From the NCBI RefSeq assembly GCF_014284155.1, contig NZ_JACOFZ010000001.1:762545-826544 (forward strand): 64,000 nucleotides of DNA. The letters are read 5' to 3'. The notes under the pieces were generated by a model. The model searched no databases. It was not told the DNA's origin and saw only the letters and a program-made list of their open reading frames with translations. Shown piece by piece: positions 43,875 through 52,718 of this stretch; positions within the stretch are counted from its first letter, which is position 1; every line of letters begins with the position of its first letter. Position numbers and translations under genes: made by a program. This stretch comes from Affinundibacterium nitidum (lineage in GTDB: Bacteria > Pseudomonadota > Gammaproteobacteria > Burkholderiales > Burkholderiaceae_D).

Positions 43875-45119
43875 ATGAAACTATCCGAGCTCGAACTGCA
43901 AACGGTACGTTCCGAATTTCCCGTTTTTGCACAACACAATCCAACGCTCTTTCTCGACAATGCGGGTGGCTCCCAAGTGTTGGGACGCGTCGCCAATCGC
44001 ATCAGCACCTACCTATTAACGACCAGCGTGCAACTCGGTGCGAGTTACTCAACGTCACAACAAGCAAGTGAACGAGTGTTGCAAGCACGGCGTGACGTCG
44101 CGGAGCTAATTAATGCACCAGATGATCGCGAAGTGGTGATGGGCGGTTCGACTACGGGCTTAATGTTTCTATTGATTCAGGCGATTATGCCCAGCATTCA
44201 AGCAGGTGACGAAGTCATCATTACCAACACTGACCATGAAGCGAATATTGGTGCTTGGAAGCGATTACAAGCCGCTGGAGCCATCATCAAAGTCTGGGAA
44301 GTCAATCCGAATAACATGCTGTTAGAACTTTCTAGTTTGCAGCAATTGTTGAATTCGCGCACCAAGTGGGTGGCGATGACGCATGCCTCAAACGTCTTAG
44401 GTACGATTAATCCTGTCGCTGAAGTTGCTCGCGTTGCGCACGCGGTAGGTGCTCGCCTTTGTGTTGACGGTGTCGCATACGCGCCGCATCGTTTAGTCGA
44501 CGTACAAGCAAGTGGCGCCGACATATACGTATTTAGTTTCTATAAAGTGTTTGGCCCACACTACGCAGTGCTGTGGGGCCACTTCGAACTTTTAGAGAAG
44601 CTCGCAGGCTTAAATCACTTTTTCATTGGGTCGGAAAATCTACCGTACAAACTTCAACCTGGTAACGTTAACTTTGAACTGTCTTATGGCTGCGCGGGTA
44701 TTCGTGAGTATTTAATCGCTATCGGTGAAAGCTTTGGAGGCAAGGGCTCCACACGTGAACTCATGCAGCACGCATTTGATCGTTTTGAAGCACACGAAAA
44801 TTCACTTGCAGAGCAATTGCTTTCATTCTTACGCAGTCGCCCTCAAGTTCGCATTATTGGTTTATCGGAAGTGGCGCAAGATGCATGCAAGCGTGTGCCA
44901 ACGATAAGCTTTGTCGTCGAAGGAAAGGATTCCGAGAGTATCGTTCACCATATTGATCAATACGGCATCGGCATCCGCTACGGTGATTTTTACGCCAAGC
45001 ATTTAATACATGCTTTAGACGTAGAAAAGCATGGTGGTGTGGTGAGGGTTTCAATCGCTCATTACAATTCCAGCCAAGAGATTGATCGTTTAATTGAACA
45101 TCTGAGCGAGATCATTTAA
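43875..45119 (+). CDS. Cysteine desulfurase-like PLP enzyme (TIGR01976-like)
   Basis: The 414-residue class V aminotransferase-fold protein begins with NAGGSQVLGRVANRISTYL and has the MGGSTTGLMFLLIQA loop, HASNVLGTINPVAEVA and the PLP-binding Lys 224 in FSFYKVFGPH. It fits the cysteine-desulfurase-like subfamily (TIGR01976) rather than IscS or SufS, and no iron-sulfur assembly genes are nearby. The next gene starts two bases after its stop, so it is co-transcribed with the nucleotidase. Real substrate unknown. Confidence 0.85.
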   Translation: MKLSELELQTVRSEFPVFAQHNPTLFLDNAGGSQVLGRVANRISTYLLTTSVQLGASYSTSQQASERVLQARRDVAELINAPDDREVVMGGSTTGLMFLLIQAIMPSIQAGDEVIITNTDHEANIGAWKRLQAAGAIIKVWEVNPNNMLLELSSLQQLLNSRTKWVAMTHASNVLGTINPVAEVARVAHAVGARLCVDGVAYAPHRLVDVQASGADIYVFSFYKVFGPHYAVLWGHFELLEKLAGLNHFFIGSENLPYKLQPGNVNFELSYGCAGIREYLIAIGESFGGKGSTRELMQHAFDRFEAHENSLAEQLLSFLRSRPQVRIIGLSEVAQDACKRVPTISFVVEGKDSESIVHHIDQYGIGIRYGDFYAKHLIHALDVEKHGGVVRVSIAHYNSSQEIDRLIEHLSEII

Positions 45120-45121
45120 GT

Positions 45122-46021
45122 ATGCCATTTTCTCTCGACAATTTACTGGTGATAGGCATTTCCTCGCGGGCGCTTTTTGATTTAGAAGCAGAAGAAAAAA
45201 TTTATCAAGAACAGGGCCTTGACGCTTATCGTCTCCATCAATTACAACATGAAAACGAAATTCTACGCCCTGGTGCTGGCTTCCCTTTGGTGAAAGCCCT
45301 GCTTCGTTTAAATCAAATGACACCTGGAAAACGTTTAGTCGAAGTCGTAATTATGTCGCGCAATTCATCGGAAACCTCATTGCGCATCTTTAATTCAATT
45401 GCACATTATGGTTTAGACATTAGCCGCGCTGCGCTGGCTGGAGGGGCACCACTGGCACCGTATCTCAAGGCCTTCAATGTCAGCCTATTCTTGTCATTAC
45501 ATGAAGATGATGTGCAGGCTGCCATCAACTCTGGGACGGCTGCAGCGATGCTATATCGCTCCCCCTTATCCGCTGCGGATCCCGAACAAATTCGTATCGC
45601 CTTTGACGGCGATGCGGTAATTTTCTCCGACGAAGCAGAACGTATCTATCAATCTGGTGGTATAGAGGCGTTTGAACAGCATGAACGTGAGAACGCAAAA
45701 AAACCGTTACCCGAAGGACCATTCGCCAGACTCTTACTTGCGATCTCCTATTTACAAAATAATTTCAAAACAGATGATCCAAATGCTTTGCCCCTACGAA
45801 CAGCCTTGGTCACAGCACGTTCCTCGCCCGCGCATGAACGGGTAATTCGCACACTACGCGCGTGGGATATTCGTATCGACGAAACCTTCTTTATGGGTGG
45901 GGTTAGTAAAGCTGCAGTTTTGGCGGCATTCCAGCCCCATATGTTTTTTGATGATCAACATGGGCACTGCATTAGCGCAGCAGATGTGGTACCCACAGGG
46001 CGCGTACCCTACAAACAGTAA
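45122..46021 (+). CDS. Cytosolic 5'-nucleotidase, cN-I family
   Basis: The 299-residue protein has the cN-I-type arrangement (FDLEAEEKIYQEQGLDAYR, then VEVVIMSRNSSETSLRIFNS and FDGDAVIFSDEAERIYQ). The last block matches a HAD-like Asp-containing motif, FDGDAV, and a late FFDDQHGHC supplies further acidic residues. This family hydrolyses nucleoside 5'-monophosphates. Start and stop sit tightly between the PLP enzyme gene and the GNAT gene (gap 25 bp), forming a three-gene unit. Confidence 0.85.
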   Translation: MPFSLDNLLVIGISSRALFDLEAEEKIYQEQGLDAYRLHQLQHENEILRPGAGFPLVKALLRLNQMTPGKRLVEVVIMSRNSSETSLRIFNSIAHYGLDISRAALAGGAPLAPYLKAFNVSLFLSLHEDDVQAAINSGTAAAMLYRSPLSAADPEQIRIAFDGDAVIFSDEAERIYQSGGIEAFEQHERENAKKPLPEGPFARLLLAISYLQNNFKTDDPNALPLRTALVTARSSPAHERVIRTLRAWDIRIDETFFMGGVSKAAVLAAFQPHMFFDDQHGHCISAADVVPTGRVPYKQ

Positions 46022-46046
46022 ATAAGCAAAAAAAGGGATTGTATCT

Positions 46047-46505
46047 ATGGACATTCGTGCAGACGACTTGAGTGGCGAAAAAATTGTCGCTCTGATTCAA
46101 CTACATCTCAACAATATGGCATCCATATCACCTCCCGAGAGCTGTCATGCTCTTGCGATCGACTCACTGAGGCGTCCGAACATTCAAGTATGGAGTGCTT
46201 GGGAAGAAGATGACTTAATGGGATGCGGGGCATTGATGCGCCTCGACGATATGCATGGAGAAATCAAATCGATGCGCACAGCAGCGCAACATTTACAGAA
46301 AGGTGTCGGCGCGGCGATCCTAAAACACATCATCCAGGTAGCCCAAGAGCAAGGCCTGAAACGATTAAGTTTAGAAACCGGTTCGCAGGTCGAATTTATT
46401 CCAGCGCGAAAAATGTATGAAAAATTCGGCTTTATTGAATGCCCGCCTTTTGGCGACTACGTGCTTGATCCATTGAGCGTGTTTATGACAAAGACCCTGG
46501 AGTGA
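46047..46505 (+). CDS. GNAT family N-acetyltransferase
   Basis: The 152-residue protein shows the GNAT core: GCGALMRLDDMHGEIKSMRT, the acetyl-CoA loop HLQKGVGAAILKHIIQVA and LETGSQVEFIPARKMYEKFGF, ending with a YVLDPLSVFM strand. It belongs to the YitI/ElaA-like small GNATs. It follows the nucleotidase gene by 25 bp and probably ends this transcription unit. Substrate unknown. Confidence 0.88.
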   Translation: MDIRADDLSGEKIVALIQLHLNNMASISPPESCHALAIDSLRRPNIQVWSAWEEDDLMGCGALMRLDDMHGEIKSMRTAAQHLQKGVGAAILKHIIQVAQEQGLKRLSLETGSQVEFIPARKMYEKFGFIECPPFGDYVLDPLSVFMTKTLE

Positions 46506-46751
46506 TAATCCAAACTTCAATCGCAGACAAGTTACTGCGGATCATTGTTCATGCTAATTCGAAGCCGGTTGCAGTAGCGCCAACCGCCAATAACAGTTAT
46601 GCAGTTTAGAACAACCACTATTGATTAATATATTTATAGTATACTTAAGCTTTTTTAAGCGAAGCCATCAAGAACGTACTAGTACATCCCAATGGTGGCT
46701 GGTCGCTCAACATGATCAAAGTTGCTCAAATTTTGCGCATAATAGCCCCCT

Positions 46752-47828
46752 ATGCTGAATCTCAATGCCGCCGACGCCCTAATATTAGTCCAACAACATT
46801 GGCAAATCACTGGCCTTATTAGCGAACTTCCCTCTTATGCGGACCGTAACTTTAAGATTAGTAGCCCAGATGGCACCTATGTGTTCAAGATTGCGAATCC
46901 AAATTGGTCATATGCAGACCTCGATATAGAAAATGCAGCGCTTTTACATCTCGAGAAAACTTGTCCAGATCTGGCACTTCCTCAGGTCATAATCAGCCAA
47001 CAAGGTTTGCATATCATCCCGTTACTGCTACCTACGTCGGACGATATCAGCATTGCAGAACCCAAAAACCAATTGTGTCACATGCGCTTGCTGACCTTCG
47101 TGGAAGGCGAAGTGTACGCCAAGGTCGCTCAAGACCCGACAGTCAATCTCCATGAGCTAGAGACGAGTTTAGGTGTCGCCATAGGCAAACTCGATCGTGG
47201 CCTCAAGGACTTTGAACATACTGCCATGAACCGCTTTGTCGATTGGAGCATTAGCAATCTTCCGACTCTCGAAAACGAAATTGAACATATTGAGGACCTG
47301 CATTTACGTCAACTCGTCGCTCACCATACGAAACATTTTGCGCAACATGAAGCGACATGGAAAAGCCAATTGCCCATGGCGGTTATTCATAATGATGCCA
47401 ACGATTTCAACGTGATTGTTGCGCGCGAAGCGATGCCTATATCGCGTACTAACACAAACAAAGTCGAGGTCAATGCCATCATCGATTTTGGCGATATGTG
47501 CCGTCATTTGCGCGTGGTAGACCTCGCGATTACGATCGTCTATGCGTTACAACATGCGGACGAGCCGAAGCGCATTCAAGAATGTATCTTATCCATTTTA
47601 CGCGGCTATCAAGCAGTTCATCCCTTAACGCAAGCTGAGCTGCTCGCCTTACCCGCTTTGATTTTGGCGCGACTCAGTCAAAGCGTACTGATGGCAACAC
47701 GCGCCTATCGTAAGAACCCAGAAAATACTTACATCATGGTGTCGCAAGTGGGCGTCCGTCGCCTACTCAAACAATTTGACACCATGGGGCAAGCGCCATT
47801 GCAAGCACTAATCTTAAGCGTCCTCTGA
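46752..47828 (+). CDS. Aminoglycoside-phosphotransferase-fold kinase (hydroxylysine kinase-like)
   Basis: The 358-residue protein has the protein-kinase-like APH fold. The catalytic loop is VIHNDANDFNVIV and the metal site is IIDFGDM, with the N-lobe Lys in YVFKIANPNWS. It resembles the hydroxylysine kinase (HYKK) branch, which is often encoded or fused with a phospholyase of the class-III aminotransferase family. Such an enzyme follows 24 bp downstream, so the pair most likely phosphorylates an amino-alcohol and then removes phosphate and ammonia. Substrate unproven. Confidence 0.8.
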   Translation: MLNLNAADALILVQQHWQITGLISELPSYADRNFKISSPDGTYVFKIANPNWSYADLDIENAALLHLEKTCPDLALPQVIISQQGLHIIPLLLPTSDDISIAEPKNQLCHMRLLTFVEGEVYAKVAQDPTVNLHELETSLGVAIGKLDRGLKDFEHTAMNRFVDWSISNLPTLENEIEHIEDLHLRQLVAHHTKHFAQHEATWKSQLPMAVIHNDANDFNVIVAREAMPISRTNTNKVEVNAIIDFGDMCRHLRVVDLAITIVYALQHADEPKRIQECILSILRGYQAVHPLTQAELLALPALILARLSQSVLMATRAYRKNPENTYIMVSQVGVRRLLKQFDTMGQAPLQALILSVL

Positions 47829-47851
47829 AACCATTTACTGCATTACCAATT

Positions 47852-49174
47852 ATGACTACCACTGCTCAAGCCATTCCTCAACGCAGCCCGCAAGAAATCA
47901 TCGATTTACGCCGTCGCCATTTGAATCCGAGTCTGAGTATGTCGTATCGCGAGCCGATTAAAATGATACGTGGTGAAGGTGCTTATTTGTTCGACCAAGA
48001 TGGTCACGCCTACTTAGATATGGTGAATAATGTTTGCCACGTTGGCCACTGCCATCCTGCAGTGGTGGCTGCTGGCCAAGCGCAGATGGCGCAGCTCAAT
48101 ACCAACACCCGCTATTTGCACGACAATATCGTTGAGTATGCAAAACGTTTAAGCGCGACAATGCCCACAGAACTTTCCGTCGTGTTTCTAACCAACTCGG
48201 GTACTGAAGCCAACGATCTCGCTTTACGCCTAGCAAGAACCTATACCAAAGCAAATGACATAATCGTGGTCGATCACGCCTATCATGGCAATTCGCCAAC
48301 CATGATAGAACTGTCGCCGTATAAATTTGATGGTAAAGGTGGTCAAGGACGCCCTGCACATATACAAGTTGCTGAAATTCCTGATGACTATCGAGGCCGA
48401 TTCCGTCGCGACGACCCCGAAGCTGGCGCCAAATACGCACACGATCTGCATCGCGCGATTGCTGCTATTCGCCAGCGCGGTGAAGCGCCTGCCGCATTTT
48501 TCTGCGAATCGATACTTGGGTGTGGTGGACAGGTGGTGTTACCTGAAGGCTATCTCAAGCATGCCTATGCCATCGCCCATGAGGCTGGCGCTGTTTGCAT
48601 TGCAGACGAGGTACAGGTCGGTTTCGGGCGCGCTGGATCGCATTTCTGGGCCTTCGAAGATCAATGTGTGGTGCCAGACATTGTCACCATGGGAAAACCG
48701 ATTTGCAACGGACATCCTATGGGGGCAGTAGTCACTCGTCCTGAAATTGCGCAAGCATTTATGAATGGCATGGAATACTTCAATACCTTTGCCGGCAACC
48801 CAGTTTCGTGCGCAATGGGCCTTGCGGTACTGGATGTGATCGAACAAGAAAAGCTGCAAGCCAACGCAGCATCAGTAGGAGAACATATCTTGCAAGGCTT
48901 GCGTGCCCTGCAGTCAGAGTTCAAGTTGATTGGCGATGTGCGTGGTACAGGTTTATTTATTGGTGTCGAACTGGTGAGAGATCACCATGCGCTCACACCT
49001 GCGACAGACGAAGCAAATGCCGTCATCGAATATCTCAAGGCACATCGTATCTTACTTTCGACAGACGGCCCTTATGACAATGTACTAAAGCTGAAACCGC
49101 CTATCGTGTTCAGCCATGAAAACGCAGAGGAATTCTTGCAGCGACTGCGAGAAGCGCTGACTACGCTTCAGTAA
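47852..49174 (+). CDS. Class III aminotransferase-fold phospholyase (PHYKPL/ETNPPL-like)
   Basis: The 440-residue PLP enzyme has the class III features: FLTNSGTEANDLALRLAR, DHAYHGNSPTMIELSPYKF, the IADEVQVGFGRAGSHFWAFE strand and the PLP Lys 282 in MGKPICNGHPMGAV. The N-terminal LNPSLSMSYREPIKMIRGEG resembles phospholyases acting on phosphohydroxylysine or phosphoethanolamine more than ordinary transaminases. With the kinase encoded just upstream it forms a two-step route. The last seven bases overlap the convergent dgkA gene. Confidence 0.82.
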   Translation: MTTTAQAIPQRSPQEIIDLRRRHLNPSLSMSYREPIKMIRGEGAYLFDQDGHAYLDMVNNVCHVGHCHPAVVAAGQAQMAQLNTNTRYLHDNIVEYAKRLSATMPTELSVVFLTNSGTEANDLALRLARTYTKANDIIVVDHAYHGNSPTMIELSPYKFDGKGGQGRPAHIQVAEIPDDYRGRFRRDDPEAGAKYAHDLHRAIAAIRQRGEAPAAFFCESILGCGGQVVLPEGYLKHAYAIAHEAGAVCIADEVQVGFGRAGSHFWAFEDQCVVPDIVTMGKPICNGHPMGAVVTRPEIAQAFMNGMEYFNTFAGNPVSCAMGLAVLDVIEQEKLQANAASVGEHILQGLRALQSEFKLIGDVRGTGLFIGVELVRDHHALTPATDEANAVIEYLKAHRILLSTDGPYDNVLKLKPPIVFSHENAEEFLQRLREALTTLQ

Positions 49175-49593
49175 TAAAAGCGATTAAACAGGATAACAGA
49201 CCAAGTTGCGACCGCGATCAAAAACGTCAGCAGCACCGCCGCGCTACCAAAATCCTTAGCGTTTTTGGACAGCGCATGCCGTTCTAAGGAGACACGATCG
49301 ACCACGGCCTCAATCGCCGAATTCAGCAGCTCCACGACCAGCACTAATACCAAGACCGCGATCATCATCAGCTTCTCAAAAGCAGAGACTGGCAAGAACA
49401 AAGCGACCACAATACCCAAAATTACTAGCACTAATTCTTGGCGAAAAGCATGCTCTTGTCGCCACGCAGCTCGCAGGCCATCAATGGAATAAAAGAAGGC
49501 CGAGAAAATACGTTTAATACCGCTTTTACTTTTGAATTCACTCACCGCCTGTTCACTCGTCTGCTGGAGTTCATTCACTTTAGGTTCTGTCAC
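49168..49593 (-). CDS. dgkA: Diacylglycerol kinase (DgkA)
   Basis: The 141-residue protein is a small integral-membrane kinase that phosphorylates diacylglycerol to phosphatidic acid. It shows the DgkA core: WRQEHAFRQELVLVILGIVV with the catalytic-site region, VLVLVVELLNSAIEAVVDRV with the conserved Glu/Asn, and HALSKNAKDFGSAAVLL. Three membrane helices are predicted. An N-terminal extension of about 35 residues precedes the core. It is convergent with the aminotransferase gene. Confidence 0.93.
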   Translation of the reverse strand: MTEPKVNELQQTSEQAVSEFKSKSGIKRIFSAFFYSIDGLRAAWRQEHAFRQELVLVILGIVVALFLPVSAFEKLMMIAVLVLVLVVELLNSAIEAVVDRVSLERHALSKNAKDFGSAAVLLTFLIAVATWSVILFNRFYY

Positions 49594-49796
49594 TTAGGTT
49601 TCCTTCAAATAAGAGAAATAGATTCTTCTTCATTTTATCAGCTTAAAAAAACATAAAGATGACATTACGGTTGCAATCAGGACAAACCGTGAGTACGCGC
49701 CGTCATCGCTGCCGCGAAAGATACTTAGGATTGTCTAAACATTAATTTTATGGCATTATTTACATCATTAAGATCAAACAACATTTACCCCACATT

Positions 49797-50666
49797 ATGC
49801 GCATCCTCTTCAGTTGTCTGCTCACCTTCGCCCTAAGCGCATGTGTGACGGTTAAATCCATCTACCCAGAAACCGTAAAGCTCAATGAACAACAACAAAA
49901 GGCATTTAAGAGCTACGAAGATGTGAAAGGCAACAAAGCCTTCCTCGCTTCGGAAAATGGCGCCTACGCAACCTTCAGTAGTGACGTCGCAAACTCTGGA
50001 CTGCTTCGCTATACGTTTTCCGAATGCCAGAAAAAAGCATCCGCACCGTGTCAAATAATTGGCTTGAATGGTACGGATTACCTCAAAGAATATGCCAAAT
50101 TTTCTAACGCCTCGGCCAATGCAATTTCACGTATGAAAATACGTTCTGAACAATATCGTTTGGTCGAACAGCAAGATTGGTTGATGCCCGAACCCGATGG
50201 TCCAAGAATAATCGATGAAGGCGTTCATTTTGCTACGCCCACACAAGTCAAGGCTGCGAAAACCATCGATACTGCAAGCTTGGTTGAACTGATTAAGGCA
50301 GAGAAAATCGTCTTAATTCATGCAACCATGCTGGCCGACTCGGACTCCGAGACAATCCCAAATGCGCATGTGTTTGATAGTGCAGGCATTGTCTACGGCC
50401 AACAAAGTAATAAGCACCAGCTTGATGACTCAAGCATCAAGAATTTGGAAATCATCATGAGGAAAATCGCACCAGAAAAGAACCAAGCGATTGCTGTATT
50501 CTGTGCATCACCAGAGTGCTGGATGAGCTTAAATACCATTATGAGACTTCATGATTTGGGCTATACGAATTTGCATTGGTATCGAGGCGGGCTGACAGCA
50601 TGGATGGTCGCTCAACTCCCAACTGTTAAAGCCGTTCCATTTGCAACAGTTTGGGCGAAACAATAG
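49797..50666 (+). CDS. Lipoprotein with C-terminal rhodanese-like domain
   Basis: The 289-residue protein has a lipoprotein signal (MRILFSCLLTFALSAC, Cys 16). Residues 30-140 form an unknown domain with two extra cysteines. Residues 160-285 form a rhodanese-like domain ending in LHWYRGGLTAWMVAQLP; the active Cys is likely in VFCASPECWMS. It would be anchored in the outer or inner membrane and act on sulfur or redox in the periplasm. The direct partner is unknown; the next gene is a sensor kinase. Confidence 0.78.
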   Translation: MRILFSCLLTFALSACVTVKSIYPETVKLNEQQQKAFKSYEDVKGNKAFLASENGAYATFSSDVANSGLLRYTFSECQKKASAPCQIIGLNGTDYLKEYAKFSNASANAISRMKIRSEQYRLVEQQDWLMPEPDGPRIIDEGVHFATPTQVKAAKTIDTASLVELIKAEKIVLIHATMLADSDSETIPNAHVFDSAGIVYGQQSNKHQLDDSSIKNLEIIMRKIAPEKNQAIAVFCASPECWMSLNTIMRLHDLGYTNLHWYRGGLTAWMVAQLPTVKAVPFATVWAKQ

Positions 50667-50720
50667 TCTTATTTTTCCACAAGCATCAACAATGTTTTTC
50701 ATTTCTTGGGATTTAGTCTA

Positions 50721-50767
50721 AGCTCTCTCGGTAGAAGCCAATCAAGCTTGTTTTCGTTGGGAGAGCT
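50721..50767 (+). promoter_or_regulatory. Hairpin occluding the ribosome site of the GAF kinase gene
   Basis: AGCTCTCTC (50721-50729) can pair with GGGAGAGCT (50759-50767) in nine base pairs with one G-T pair, enclosing a 29-base loop. The downstream arm contains the GGGAGAG ribosome site, three bases before the ATG at 50771. Translation should be blocked when the stem forms, so temperature or a ligand/sRNA could control it. Confidence 0.5.
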
Positions 50768-50770
50768 GAC

Positions 50771-52708
50771 ATGAAAAACCGCTTAGAACGTCTCGAAGCC
50801 GTGCAGGCGATGGTACTCGAGATCGGTCGTCTCTCTTCACATACCTCCGATATACGTGAATTCATTCAAGCAATTCACCTTGCCTTGTCGCGCATCATGT
50901 ATGCCGCCAACTTCTATATTGCTCTCTACGACAGAGATGAAAATGCCGTGCGCTTCGCCTATTTTGTCGACGAAGTCGATGACGCTCCCGACCCTGAAGA
51001 AAGATTCAAACTCGATGAATCAGGCTATTCATTTACGAAGTGGGTAATTCTAAATAAGAAAGAAATGATCGTCACTGCAGAAGAGGACGAACAACTCACT
51101 TCGCTACCAGAACTTAAGGGCGTCACTGGAACACGCTCTGAGCATTGGATGGGTTATCCTTTGATCGATCATCAGAAAGATTGCCTTGGTGCGATGGTGA
51201 TTCAAAGTTATGATCAACGCCATCTCTACACACATGAAGATCAAGCACTGTTTCAATTGATCGCTGGGCATGTTTCAAACGCCTTACAACAGTTCCAAAG
51301 TGTTGATCGATTGGAGAAGGCAGTATCAGAAAGAACGGCGCTTCTAAAATATGAAATTAGTGAACGGCGACGCTCTGAACAAATCCAAAAAGCGCTCTAC
51401 TCGATCGCTGAGCTATCATTCTCAGTTGCGGACGCGGATGAACTATATGGCAATATCCACGCCATCGTCGACAGCCTCATTACTGCAAAAAATTTCATGG
51501 TTGCGCTCTACCACGCAGAGACCGAGGAGATTAGCGTACAGTATTTCATCGATGAAAAAGATGAACTTCCGGCGATGCATCGCTTCCCCCTTGGCATGGG
51601 CATGACATCCTTCGTAATACATAGCGGAAAGGCTCAACTCATCGATCAATCTCGCTTACAAGATCTCATCGCACAAGGTGACATTAAACAGGTGCTCGGT
51701 GGCGCAGATACCCAAAGCTGGATAGGTGTTCCGATATTAATCAACGAGCTCATCTACGGTGTCATCATCGTTCAAAGCTATGATGCAAAAAATAAATATT
51801 CTGAGAATGATATGGAGTTACTGGTGTATGTCGCTAGCCATATCGCCGTGGCCATTGATCGATTAAATTCAGAACGCAATCTACTCGAAACCAAAGCAGA
51901 CTTAGAACAGCAGAACAACGCACTCAATAGCGCGTTACTTGCCTTGCGTGAAGCTCAATCTGAGTTGGTTCGCAAGGAGAAAATGGCCTCACTCGGCGGG
52001 CTTGTCGCAGGCGTCGCCCATGAGATCAATACACCGCTCGGGATCTGTGTCACTGCCACAACGCATTTGATTGAAGAGCTTCGACTCACACGTCGCGATA
52101 TTGATGCAGAAAAATTCGACGACCGCCATAGAGCTCAATTCCTCGACGTGCTTGAACAATCCTTGCGCATTTTGAATGCCAATACAAAACGTGCGGCCTC
52201 GTTAGTGAGAAGCTTCAAACAGGTTGCCGTTGACCAAACGTCGGACGACAAACGAGAGTTTTACTTAGAGTCTTATCTGAATGAAATCATGGTCTCACTA
52301 CAACCAAAACTCAAAGGAAAAAACGTAGAAATTCATATTGATTGTCCCAACGACCTCAAGATTAACAGCCATCCAGGCGCGCTCTCACAGATCGTTACTA
52401 ATTTTGTAGTCAATTCGCTCAACCATGGCTTCGAGCAAACTAAAGAGGGACAAATTCATTTACGTTTGCAGAGACTTGATAGTCACCTTCTTTTTGAATA
52501 TGAAGACAATGGCAAAGGGATGGAACAAGAGGAGCTGGAAAAATTATTTGATCCGTTTTACACAACCAAACGAGGTCAAGGTGGTAGCGGCTTGGGGGCT
52601 CACATCGTCTTCAACTTAGTCACGGGCCTACTTCACGGTAGCATTAGAGCCTCAAGTCAGCCTGGAAAAGGTTTGCTCTACCAAATACGCATTCCGATCG
52701 AGACATGA
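50771..52708 (+). CDS. Soluble double-GAF sensor histidine kinase
   Basis: The 645-residue protein has two GAF domains (about residues 20-175 and 210-360), a coiled coil, a HisKA domain with AHEINTPL (His 417) and a HATPase domain with NFVVNSLNHGFEQ, DNGKGM and GGSGLGAHIV. There is no membrane segment, so it senses an intracellular small molecule. It converges on an HD-GYP response regulator gene ten bases away, a plausible partner. The 5' leader can form a hairpin over the ribosome site. Confidence 0.9.
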   Translation: MKNRLERLEAVQAMVLEIGRLSSHTSDIREFIQAIHLALSRIMYAANFYIALYDRDENAVRFAYFVDEVDDAPDPEERFKLDESGYSFTKWVILNKKEMIVTAEEDEQLTSLPELKGVTGTRSEHWMGYPLIDHQKDCLGAMVIQSYDQRHLYTHEDQALFQLIAGHVSNALQQFQSVDRLEKAVSERTALLKYEISERRRSEQIQKALYSIAELSFSVADADELYGNIHAIVDSLITAKNFMVALYHAETEEISVQYFIDEKDELPAMHRFPLGMGMTSFVIHSGKAQLIDQSRLQDLIAQGDIKQVLGGADTQSWIGVPILINELIYGVIIVQSYDAKNKYSENDMELLVYVASHIAVAIDRLNSERNLLETKADLEQQNNALNSALLALREAQSELVRKEKMASLGGLVAGVAHEINTPLGICVTATTHLIEELRLTRRDIDAEKFDDRHRAQFLDVLEQSLRILNANTKRAASLVRSFKQVAVDQTSDDKREFYLESYLNEIMVSLQPKLKGKNVEIHIDCPNDLKINSHPGALSQIVTNFVVNSLNHGFEQTKEGQIHLRLQRLDSHLLFEYEDNGKGMEQEELEKLFDPFYTTKRGQGGSGLGAHIVFNLVTGLLHGSIRASSQPGKGLLYQIRIPIET

Positions 52709-52718
52709 GCAAATAAAT

